Part shown: piece by piece, positions 1 through 6,662 of the stretch
Position numbering within the stretch: the stretch's first letter is position 1
How the letters are laid out: every line of letters starts with the position of its first letter
Translations under genes and position numbers: made by a program
The notes under the pieces: model-generated
The model's input: the letters and a program-made list of their open reading frames with translations, nothing else
What the model was told of the DNA's origin: nothing
Databases searched by the model: none
Assembly: GCA_030148005.1 (NCBI GenBank)
Contig: JASBUI010000004.1
Span: forward strand, 1-64,000
Origin: Paracoccaceae bacterium
GTDB taxonomy: Bacteria > Pseudomonadota > Alphaproteobacteria > Rhodobacterales > Rhodobacteraceae
Reading direction: 5' to 3'
DNA length: 64,000 nt

Positions 1-53
1 TTCTTGACCACCTTCTCGGCGGCGTCTTTCGAAGTCTGCGGTTTCTTTGTCAT
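1..53 (-). CDS. IS3-family transposase OrfA, N-terminal fragment (runs off window)
   Basis: The minus strand opens at an ATG (51-53) with an AGGAGA ribosome binding site just upstream, and encodes MTKKPQTSKDAAEKVVKN before leaving the window. The Thr-Ser-Lys-Asp-Ala-Ala-x-Lys-Val-Val-Lys start is typical of a subgroup of IS3-family OrfA proteins, the small HTH subunit that is later fused to the DDE subunit OrfAB by frameshifting. Only 17 codons are visible, so the call rests on resemblance of the N-terminus and on the position directly after a truncated phage gene. A chance ORF start is the alternative. Confidence 0.6.
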   Translation of the reverse strand, partial: MTKKPQTSKDAAEKVVK

Positions 54-118
54 CTCGATCTCCTAATCGATAAGATGAACCAGAAATCCTCCGCTATTCA
101 AATCCTCAAATCTGTCCC
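1..118 (-). mobile_element. End of an IS3-like insertion sequence, partial
   Basis: The 65 bases between the transposase ATG and the phage gene have the length expected for an IS leader. The outer end is probably near 117-119, where the minus strand reads TTGGGACAGATTTGAGG; this would be the terminal inverted repeat. The phage reading frame on the right runs into this sequence and stops at 106-108, inside it. The other end and the target duplication are outside the window, so the boundary is approximate. Confidence 0.5.
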
Positions 119-459
119 AAGGGTGCTGACGTCAGACAGACAGGCAGTTCCAAGAGAAAGCCCAGATGCAGATCGGGCGTGAGATCGGTGCGCACCAGAT
201 CCAGAACGACACGCCCGGGCGGGAGACCTACAGTTTGCTCGGGACGTAGCACCAGTTCCAGAACCGTATCGCTGATCCGCATGATACCGTGATCGGCACT
301 GGTGAGCGTGGCCAAGACCTCGGCGGCATTTGGTCGTTCCCGGATTTGCCCTGCATAACTTGCGCCCTCGGCAAAGACCGGCGCCTCCGCCTCAATCTGC
401 AGCCGCCACCCGTAGCCGATCAGCACGGCCGGGCCTTCCGTGACAGTGGTGGTTGTCAT
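106..459 (-). CDS. Phage baseplate/tail-associated beta-sandwich protein, 3' end replaced by IS
   Basis: A 117-residue protein (start MTTTTV) with a single compact domain. Its ending pattern (D-T-V-L-E-L-V-L-x-P-E-Q-T, then G-R-V-V-L-D-L-V-R-T-D) resembles small phage proteins in which polarity terms are followed by a 'ALPAGRYVYDL' type strand, often found beside tail fibre genes. The ATG at 459 overlaps the stop of the upstream lipoprotein gene (ATGA), which is why it is preferred over GTG at 474. The last residues (about G-Q-I) appear to be coded by IS DNA, so the native C-terminus is probably lost. Exact function unknown. Confidence 0.55.
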   Translation of the reverse strand: MTTTTVTEGPAVLIGYGWRLQIEAEAPVFAEGASYAGQIRERPNAAEVLATLTSADHGIMRISDTVLELVLRPEQTVGLPPGRVVLDLVRTDLTPDLHLGFLLELPVCLTSAPLGQI

Positions 460-659
460 GAGCGCCACCCGCACAGCCGCGCGCCGACCTCATTATGGGC
501 CACGATCTGCGCAAGCGTCACGTCGCTCAGAACGTCCTGCCTCGACGGGCGGATAGGCTCTGCCCAGTCGCAACCCTCATACATAACAGCCGGATCAATC
601 GCGCATCCAGCGGTCAGCCCTACGATCAAGATCAGCGCGGTCAGCGTTTTGCACGTCAT
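456..659 (-). CDS. Putative outer-membrane spanin lipoprotein (Rz1-like)
   Basis: A 67-residue protein starting MTCKTLTALILIVG and carrying a lipobox L-T-A-G-C at residues 16-20, so Cys20 is the predicted lipidation site after signal peptidase II cleavage. The gene begins inside the preceding single-membrane-span gene in another frame (overlap 595-659), the arrangement known from Rz/Rz1 spanin pairs, and lies directly after the endolysin gene. Rz1 proteins join the outer membrane to the inner-membrane partner and fuse the membranes at the last stage of lysis. Assignment rests on lipobox, size and position, not on sequence similarity, which is poor in this family. Confidence 0.6.
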   Translation of the reverse strand: MTCKTLTALILIVGLTAGCAIDPAVMYEGCDWAEPIRPSRQDVLSDVTLAQIVAHNEVGARLCGWRS

Positions 660-852
660 GGCGGATGTCCTTTGAGGTTTGCATGGATCTGACGCGCGCA
701 TCGGCACGGCGGATGGCAAAATTCGCCGCTGCGGCTTGGCGGCCTTGGCGGACGGCGATCCAAAGGGCGGCGAGGAGCGCCAAAGCCAGCGCGCCGTAAA
801 GAACAGCCCGCCTGCCAAGACCTGTCAGGAGCGCACGGACAACGCCGATCAT
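595..852 (-). CDS. Putative inner-membrane spanin (Rz-like)
   Basis: An 85-residue protein with one N-terminal membrane segment (about residues 14-34, A-V-L-Y-G-A-L-A-L-A-L-L) followed by a charged, Arg/Asp-rich helical tail: the topology of an Rz-type inner-membrane spanin. It overlaps the endolysin stop by ATGA at 849-852, and contains the start of the lipoprotein gene out of frame. It is shorter than lambda Rz (about 150 residues), so the periplasmic coiled coil would be short. A simple membrane protein of the lysis cassette remains possible. Confidence 0.5.
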   Translation of the reverse strand: MIGVVRALLTGLGRRAVLYGALALALLAALWIAVRQGRQAAAANFAIRRADARVRSMQTSKDIRHDVQNADRADLDRRADRWMRD

Positions 853-1781
853 GGCGTGCGTCCTGTCCGGTGATCTTCAATGCGGGTGGAGCGCGCCTTT
901 AGCGCATAGAGGATGACACCGATAAACATCGCCATCCCGATCCATGGCAAGGCCAGGGCCAGCCACGCCTCAAGACCTGCGAGTGCGAAGATCCGGGATG
1001 CTGTATCCTGGGCCTGTTCGGCCTCACGCAATGCTGGTGCGATCTGAGAGGTGATAGACCCTGCAGCCCCCAGAACTCCGAGGCCTATTTGCGCATTGGC
1101 GGCCGTCACGATGCGGCTGTTCTCTGGCTGGCCAGAAGCCCGTTCCGGCGCAACTTGGCGCGGGGTCGCCAATTTCAGAGCCTCTTCCAGCGCCACATCA
1201 ATGATAGGCACCAGCGGCAGGGCCGCGTCATCCCGGAACGCGAGGATTGCAGCACGGGTGCGGGGACCGATGATACCGTCGATATTACCAACCTCGTGAT
1301 AGCCAAGATCCTTCAAGCGGCGCTGTACTGCCTTGACGGACATCGTCGCTGAGGCCACGACATTCCCGGCCCGCCGGACACCGAGTAATTTGGACGCAGG
1401 ATAGCGTTTCACATTCACCGCATCAGACTGATTGCCGCCAAGACCCCAAACCCAGGCCCCCTCAATCCGGTCGATGAAGAACACATGCCCCTGCCAGCTC
1501 GAAGACCCCCGCGGGATCACCCCGATGTCACCGGGCGCGGCCTCGGCAATCTCCACCGGAACGCCCCAGTCAAGATAAGACCGCGCCGTCAGCTTGCGCG
1601 TCGAGCGAATGCCAGCCTTCTCCAGACAATGCCCGACGAAGGCGGCGCACCAGGCCACAGAATCGTGCTCCACCCAATCGTGGCCGACCGAGGCGTACAT
1701 CTCCATGACGGTGGGGTTGTTTGCGGGGCCTGGACCCTCGGTGGTGCCGATATACCCGCGGGCTATTTCAAAAGGTGTCAT
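849..1781 (-). CDS. Endolysin: TIGR02594-type CHAP-like amidase with peptidoglycan-binding and C-terminal membrane segment
   Basis: 310 residues. Residues 1-140 match the TIGR02594 group of phage/bacterial cysteine amidases, with a likely nucleophile Cys45 (S-V-A-W-C-A-A-F) and His99 (W-Q-G-H-V-F-F-I). Residues 147-203 form a PG_binding_1 domain (M-S-V-K-A-V-Q-R-R-L, then G-x-I-G-P-R-T). Residues about 272-294 are a membrane helix (L-A-L-A-L-P-W-I-G-M-A-M-F-I-G-V). There is no signal peptide, so export would rely on the holin or on this terminal helix. It lies between the holin-like gene and the spanin pair. Cleavage of peptidoglycan cross-links for host lysis is inferred. Confidence 0.8.
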   Translation of the reverse strand: MTPFEIARGYIGTTEGPGPANNPTVMEMYASVGHDWVEHDSVAWCAAFVGHCLEKAGIRSTRKLTARSYLDWGVPVEIAEAAPGDIGVIPRGSSSWQGHVFFIDRIEGAWVWGLGGNQSDAVNVKRYPASKLLGVRRAGNVVASATMSVKAVQRRLKDLGYHEVGNIDGIIGPRTRAAILAFRDDAALPLVPIIDVALEEALKLATPRQVAPERASGQPENSRIVTAANAQIGLGVLGAAGSITSQIAPALREAEQAQDTASRIFALAGLEAWLALALPWIGMAMFIGVILYALKARSTRIEDHRTGRTP

Positions 1782-1878
1782 GATGCTCTCCCATGCAAAT
1801 GGAAAGCGCCGCCCCGAAGGGCAGCGCTTGATGTTCGTGGTCGTATTCGTGGTTGTGTTCAGCAGCGCGCGGCGCGGC

Positions 1879-2190
1879 TTATTTCTTGCGGCAGAGCCAG
1901 GCCGTCATCAGGGCCTCCGCCCCGCGCGGTCCCAGATACGCCAGCGTGGCAACGAGCCCCGTGCGCACCGGCTGGCCAAGATCAAAGTGGCTTGCGATAG
2001 CCTCGCCAATGATCGCCATACCGATGGCCACGGGGATTTCCCACAAGAGCTCCTTGCCAAAAAACCGCCGCCGACCCAGCTTGACCTCACCCGAGTGATA
2101 CATCAGCCGCCCCGTAAAGGCGCCGATCAGCGTGGTCACCGCCCCGCCAAACAGGCTGTTCAACGTTTCTAAAAAGCCCGGCTCGGTCAT
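1879..2190 (-). CDS. Putative phage holin (LydA-like)
   Basis: 103 residues, with hydrophobic stretches around residues 8-30, 52-68 and 78-95, separated by a basic loop (G-R-R-R-F-F-G-K-E-L-L-W-E). The pattern R-L-M-Y-H-x-G-E-V-x-x-G-R-R-R-F and the ending Y-L-G-P-R-G-A-E-A-L recur in holin-like proteins of rhodobacterial prophages. It directly precedes the endolysin in transcription order. A holin would open the inner membrane for the endolysin. Family assignment is from memory of such sequences; the topology is visible here. Confidence 0.65.
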   Translation of the reverse strand: MTEPGFLETLNSLFGGAVTTLIGAFTGRLMYHSGEVKLGRRRFFGKELLWEIPVAIGMAIIGEAIASHFDLGQPVRTGLVATLAYLGPRGAEALMTAWLCRKK

Positions 2191-2228
2191 GGGCGCCTCC
2201 CGTGGTCGTGTTCATTTCGCGGTCTTGA

Positions 2229-2459
2229 TCAGTATTCGCCGCCATCGAGCAGCGGCTCAAAGGCGGCATCGGCCAGATTGCGCAGCTTGAGCGTTGGCGG
2301 TGTGGTGCTGGTATCCAGCCACAGCATGCCCGGCGCGGTGGCCGTGGGCTCATCAACGCCGCTACTGGTGGAGCGCAATGCTGCAACGATCTGGTTGATC
2401 TGCGCACGCACAGCCGCCCCGTTGTCGTTGATGATCACAAAGCTGGGTGCTTGGGACAC
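2229..2459 (-). CDS. Small tail-fibre-like phage protein
   Basis: 76 residues. The second half has the motif P-G-M-L-W-L-D-T-S-T-x-P-P-T-L-K-L-R-N, a repeat unit commonly present in phage tail fibre and tail-associated proteins (consensus G-x-L-W-x-D-T-x-x-x-x-L-K-x-R-N). It follows the tail-tip gene with a one-base stop/start junction at 2459. A role as a short tail accessory or a fibre chaperone is inferred from position only. Confidence 0.6.
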   Translation of the reverse strand: MSQAPSFVIINDNGAAVRAQINQIVAALRSTSSGVDEPTATAPGMLWLDTSTTPPTLKLRNLADAAFEPLLDGGEY

Positions 2460-5062
2460 TAGGCCACCTCATCTGCTATCAGCCGCAATTCTGAGACGAT
2501 CGGCGTAAAAGCCGGATCACTGGTTCTGAGCCAAGCCCGTGCCTCAACTGCGTGGGCCTCGATCTCGCTGTTGTCGATCCGTCCCCACGGCCCCCACACA
2601 GGGTTTGCACCCGTGGGATCGTCATCGGTTTCACGGACCTCAAGCACAACGTCGATATCCGCGCCCTCGGAGCCGTCAAAGTCGGCCCAGGCATCGATGG
2701 GCGTCATGCGGTCATCGATGTAATCCGACAGGGCCGAAGCCCCAACCAGGATATCCGAGCGCAACCGCACGCGTCTCAGCGCCCCGAAGTCGAGCAGGCT
2801 CTCGAACTGATAAAGACCTTCGGCCGCCAGCACGACGGGTGAACCTGAAGCATCCGTGCCGGTTTGCAGTTTCAACGTCCCGGCGGTGGCCACCAGGCCG
2901 GTTTTCAGGCCGGGGAAGCTTGGCTCCGCCGCCAGCGTATTCAGCTGCGCAAAGCTCAGGATCTGCACGCCCTTGGTGCTCACCGTGCTAACAGGGCCAA
3001 TCCGGCCCTCGCTGTCTTCAGCCCGCAGCAGGTATGTCCCGGGTTTCAGAGGCACGACCGCAATCGCCTCGCCGCCCGAGACCCGGTCCATCAGCGTGGA
3101 GTTGGCCCATGTGGCCGCCATTTCCTTGCTGTGGCGGATAATGACATTGCCACCCACGCGCACATCCACATCAACCGAGCGCTGCCATTTCAACACGGCA
3201 AGACCGCCCGCAGACTGGATGGTCAGCCCCGTCAGCGCAGCCGGTGGCGCCGTCAGCCCCACGATCTCCAAAGTCCCCTCGCGCCAGCTTGACGAGACCC
3301 CCAGCACAGAGATGGCTTTGATCCGCACGTCCCATTGCCCCGGCTGGATATCGCGCAACTCCATCACAGTGCCGGAGGTGCGGCCGCGATCCAGCCAGTC
3401 ACCGCCATCCCCTGCATTCCGACGCGTTTCCACCTGATAGGTGTCGACAAACCCCGAAGCCGCAGGCTCCCAGACAATCCGCGCCAGGACTTTGACCGCC
3501 GAGCCATCGCGTGTGACATAAAGCTCCTCGGTGATCTGCGGCGCACCCGGTGGTGCGATGTCAAAGGCCGAGGGCAGCGTTGTACGCGGGGCGGCTGCAT
3601 AAATATGTTCTTCCGAGGCGTCCCAGTCATAGATCAGTGGGGAGGTTTCCCGCAGAAGGAGTTCTGGCGCCAAGCGTGGACCCGGTCCTACCTGCGTCAG
3701 ATCCAGCCGCACTGCTTCAACCTCAAAGGGCTTGCCCTCAGGCAGAGCCGCGCCGCCAAAGCCCCATCGATCATAGCGCACATATGTGGTCTCTCCCGCC
3801 GCCAAGCGCCAGGCCTTCAGTTTGCCCGCCACCTTCAGGCTCATTTGCCGCCGCGCGCGTTCCAATTCGATCTTGGCCAGACGCTGCGCCATGGACGCCG
3901 AGATCGTGAAGGGCAGCGAGATATCCCGCCAGACCCGCTCGCCATTGTCCTCCAAGCGGTAGGCTTCACTGGCATAGGCCGGAAAGTCATCAGGCTGCCA
4001 GCTGTTCTCCGGGCTGACAAACTGGCCCCGCACCGCATTAAAGTTTGACGCCCGGCTTTGCCGCGTGGTCAGGGTCATTCCGCCGTCGCGGACCTCATCG
4101 GCGCTGATCGTGGTTTCTGGCACGCGGTAGGCCCCCGCCCGCATGCGCCATTGGCCCGCTTGCCAGATGCAGCGGCCTGCCATGGCTGTCAGCATCGCCT
4201 CGATAATGGTTTTGGGCGTTTCCGAGAGCGAGACCACGCCATTGCAGGTGTAGCGCGGCTCGCTGCCACCTGCAGCCAGAAGCACAGCCTCATCGCAGAT
4301 ATTGGCGGCCTCAATCAGACTGTCGGTCTCGATCCCATCCGCACCTCCGATGACAGCCCCGATGCCATAGGTTGGATGTGCCATGTAATCGGCCACGCAG
4401 AGCGCTGCATTGTCAGTATAGACCCGCGTGCCCGTCCGAGGATCGAGAATGTCGTCCTTGCCCTCCAGATCCACGGTGATGTTCGGAATGCCGCCCGGAA
4501 AGGCATCCGCATCATAGGTCAGTTTCAAATAGAGTGCGGCACAGCCCGCAAGGCGATGGGCATCCGTCCAATGCTCGGGCGCCGCCGCAATGAGCCCCGC
4601 AAAGGCTGTCTGGTCATCCGCACCGAGGCGCTTTTCCACAGCGACCTTGCTGGCCCAACGGCCCTGGGCCACCCCTGCGGCATCAATCGCTTCCTCGCCC
4701 TCAAAATAAATGGCGCCGATGGATTTGACGCGGTGGGCTGCCAAGACGACCACCAGGTGCAGGTCTTTGTCTTTGGCTCCTGTGGAATGCAGGAACACAA
4801 TCACACCGCCCTTGCGCGTGCGGCCGTAGACCATTTCGCGGGGCATCACCGGCTCGCGCACCGTCACCGTACGGGCCTTCATTTCCATCTGGCCCAGGCT
4901 TGGCGTCGGCATCAGCGCCTGTGCCGCAGCTGATAAGAGCATCGAGGCCCCGAACTGGGCGGCAAAGCCGACCAGACCTGTTGCGGCAAATGCCGCGGCC
5001 ACACCGCCGGCCGCAATGGCCGCACCCCCGAGGGCGACGGCACCAAGAACCACTGGGGGCAT
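2459..5062 (-). CDS. Tail tip / host specificity protein, gpJ-like (with gpI-like hydrophobic N-terminus)
   Basis: 867 residues. The first 50 residues are very hydrophobic and Ala/Gly rich (G-A-V-A-L-G-G-A-A-I-A-A-G), similar to the region lambda carries in gpI. The rest resembles the siphovirus tail-component family: a tail hub region at about 70-450 (K-x-K-D-L-H-L-V-V-V-L-A-x-H, then Y-T-C-N-G-V-V), followed by fibronectin III-like repeats at about 500-700. It is the last large tail gene before the lysis cassette, the usual place for the receptor-binding tip. The ATG at 5062 is 3 bases after the previous stop. The C-terminal part would decide host range. Confidence 0.85.
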   Translation of the reverse strand: MPPVVLGAVALGGAAIAAGGVAAAFAATGLVGFAAQFGASMLLSAAAQALMPTPSLGQMEMKARTVTVREPVMPREMVYGRTRKGGVIVFLHSTGAKDKDLHLVVVLAAHRVKSIGAIYFEGEEAIDAAGVAQGRWASKVAVEKRLGADDQTAFAGLIAAAPEHWTDAHRLAGCAALYLKLTYDADAFPGGIPNITVDLEGKDDILDPRTGTRVYTDNAALCVADYMAHPTYGIGAVIGGADGIETDSLIEAANICDEAVLLAAGGSEPRYTCNGVVSLSETPKTIIEAMLTAMAGRCIWQAGQWRMRAGAYRVPETTISADEVRDGGMTLTTRQSRASNFNAVRGQFVSPENSWQPDDFPAYASEAYRLEDNGERVWRDISLPFTISASMAQRLAKIELERARRQMSLKVAGKLKAWRLAAGETTYVRYDRWGFGGAALPEGKPFEVEAVRLDLTQVGPGPRLAPELLLRETSPLIYDWDASEEHIYAAAPRTTLPSAFDIAPPGAPQITEELYVTRDGSAVKVLARIVWEPAASGFVDTYQVETRRNAGDGGDWLDRGRTSGTVMELRDIQPGQWDVRIKAISVLGVSSSWREGTLEIVGLTAPPAALTGLTIQSAGGLAVLKWQRSVDVDVRVGGNVIIRHSKEMAATWANSTLMDRVSGGEAIAVVPLKPGTYLLRAEDSEGRIGPVSTVSTKGVQILSFAQLNTLAAEPSFPGLKTGLVATAGTLKLQTGTDASGSPVVLAAEGLYQFESLLDFGALRRVRLRSDILVGASALSDYIDDRMTPIDAWADFDGSEGADIDVVLEVRETDDDPTGANPVWGPWGRIDNSEIEAHAVEARAWLRTSDPAFTPIVSELRLIADEVA

Positions 5063-5065
5063 TAT

Positions 5066-5506
5066 CTACGTCCTCCAGGCGAGACGACAAACAGAAAGCG
5101 GCAGGCGCACCAGACCGTCAGGTGCCACAAAAGCAGCCTTGGCGCCGATGACGATGCCAAAGGCTTCAGGGTCACCGCCCAGGATCAGGTCGCCACGTTG
5201 TGCAAGGCGCACATCATCAAGTGGTGCGCCCAACAAGGCGCGTCCGCCTTCTTCAAGGCTTGTCCAGCCAAGGCGGCGCAACACCCGCCCGCAGCCGATT
5301 GGCGTCCGATACCGCCCCCGCCAAAGTGCTGCATGATCCGGGCCATCCGTCAGATCGCGGTGCAGATCAAAGGCCCAGGTCGCACAATCGTGCTGGCCCC
5401 AGACAAAGGGTTGGGCCTGCGCGCGCGCCACGGCGTCGGCAAGGACCTGCTCCCAATGGGGCACGCGGGTGGAAACGCGCGTGCCAACAGTAATCGGTCG
5501 CTCCAT
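5066..5506 (-). CDS. Tail assembly peptidase-like protein (DUF6950, NlpC/P60-like)
   Basis: 146 residues. The motif W-G-Q-H-D-C-A-T-W-A-F-D with Cys41 corresponds to the cysteine nucleophile region of the NlpC/P60-like DUF6950 group of phage proteins. Such proteins sit where lambda has gpK, between the minor tail proteins and the tip, and may process the tip or cut peptidoglycan during entry. The start overlaps the previous stop (5506). No enzymatic activity can be proved from the sequence; the His partner is not obvious to me. Confidence 0.7.
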   Translation of the reverse strand: MERPITVGTRVSTRVPHWEQVLADAVARAQAQPFVWGQHDCATWAFDLHRDLTDGPDHAALWRGRYRTPIGCGRVLRRLGWTSLEEGGRALLGAPLDDVRLAQRGDLILGGDPEAFGIVIGAKAAFVAPDGLVRLPLSVCRLAWRT

Positions 5507-6066
5507 CAGCCGCGTCCCCAGGTGATCTCTTGATCTTGAATGGCCGTCACATGCTCAAAACCAGGATCGCCCGGGTGCAGGGCTTGCTGGCTTTCATGGG
5601 TGTAGCGCCAGTTGCGCGGCACGCTCAGATCAATGAGCCGGCTTTCATAGCTGATCGTGATCCGGCAGCTCTGCCCGTCCTCTTGCAGTTCCGGCACATC
5701 AAGGCGGCCCGAGAAGGCTTGGACGGGATCAGCGATGATCTGGCGGTCCTCGGTCAGAAGGGCAAGCCAGATGCGCCCTGGCTGACCCTGGCGCGCCTCA
5801 TCAATCGCAAGCCCCACAAGATCAAGCGGCACGCCTGAGAGCGAGACCGTGGTACCGGACGCCACAACATCGGAGGTTTCCTCAAGTGTGCCAAGTCCAA
5901 GAAGCACGCCAACGCCGGTCCAGGTCTTGCCGTCCCACTCCATCGGACCCGGACCGGTCCAGATCCGCACCATGCCCGACGGGAATTCCCCTTCAAAAAA
6001 GATCGCAGGCTGCAGCTCAGCACAATCGAGCGCCGCGGCCACAGAAGGTGTCATATCGCGGCTCAT
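5506..6066 (-). CDS. Minor tail protein (tail-tip, gpL position)
   Basis: 186 residues, mostly predicted beta structure (W-D-G-K-T-W-T-G-V-G-V-L-L-G-L, then F-S-G-R-L-D-V-P-E-L), without membrane segments. The gene is fused by short overlaps to its neighbours (6063-6066 and 5506), and lies between the distal tail gene and the NlpC/P60-like gene, which matches the place of lambda gpL. The ending Y-T-H-E-S-Q-Q-A-L-H-P-G-D-P-G-F resembles conserved phage tail proteins of rhodobacterial prophages that carry no defined name. Role as a tail-tip structural component is inferred from order. Confidence 0.6.
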   Translation of the reverse strand: MSRDMTPSVAAALDCAELQPAIFFEGEFPSGMVRIWTGPGPMEWDGKTWTGVGVLLGLGTLEETSDVVASGTTVSLSGVPLDLVGLAIDEARQGQPGRIWLALLTEDRQIIADPVQAFSGRLDVPELQEDGQSCRITISYESRLIDLSVPRNWRYTHESQQALHPGDPGFEHVTAIQDQEITWGRG

Positions 6067-6662
6067 AGCGCCTCGCGGCCAGATAGCGTGAAGCGGTGAC
6101 GGGCCGCGCGTTCAATGCGGGTTGGCACCGAACTCGTGGGGCGCAGCAGAACCTGCGGCCTGTTCACCTCCAAAGGTGTATTGGCGGGCAGTGCGCTGCG
6201 AATGGCCGGAAAGAGCGTCAGCGTCGCCAGGCCATTGATGTCCGCTGTGACATCAAAGGCGATCTGGTGCAGGCGCGTGTCGCGCGCGGTGCCAATCGAC
6301 ATAAAATCCCCTGAAGCCATAGCGGGCAGCCCCGGCGGCCAGCCTTGCGTTTGCACGACATTGCCGCCGGTAATGGGTGCCGCCAGTGAGACCGGTTGCG
6401 CAAGGGTCTTGGGTTCAATGGAGGGATCGGCAAACAGCAGCAGGCCCCGGCCAGAGCCAAGCGCTGTCAGCGCCGCAGAGACAGACCTTGCCAGCGGTCC
6501 TGATTGCGCAGCAAATTCAATGTTGTATTCCCACCATTCACCACCCCAGTCCTGCACCTCCGTCGTCCCGGTAAAGGGCGACTGCGTTTGGCTGGTGGCT
6601 GTCATCAAGCGCCGTTCAATGCCGACCACCCAGGTGCGCGGCAGTTCCACAATGATGCTCAT
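6063..6662 (-). CDS. Distal tail / minor tail protein (gpM position)
   Basis: 199 residues. It starts immediately after the tape measure with a 4-base overlap. The N-terminus has the motif W-G-G-E-W-W-E-Y-N-I-E-F, seen in distal tail proteins where a strand measures the spacing to the tail hub, and the C-terminus is beta-rich. No enzymatic motif is seen. In siphovirus gene order the first gene after the tape measure makes the ring that closes the tail tube, which is the role inferred here. Confidence 0.6.
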   Translation of the reverse strand: MSIIVELPRTWVVGIERRLMTATSQTQSPFTGTTEVQDWGGEWWEYNIEFAAQSGPLARSVSAALTALGSGRGLLLFADPSIEPKTLAQPVSLAAPITGGNVVQTQGWPPGLPAMASGDFMSIGTARDTRLHQIAFDVTADINGLATLTLFPAIRSALPANTPLEVNRPQVLLRPTSSVPTRIERAARHRFTLSGREAL

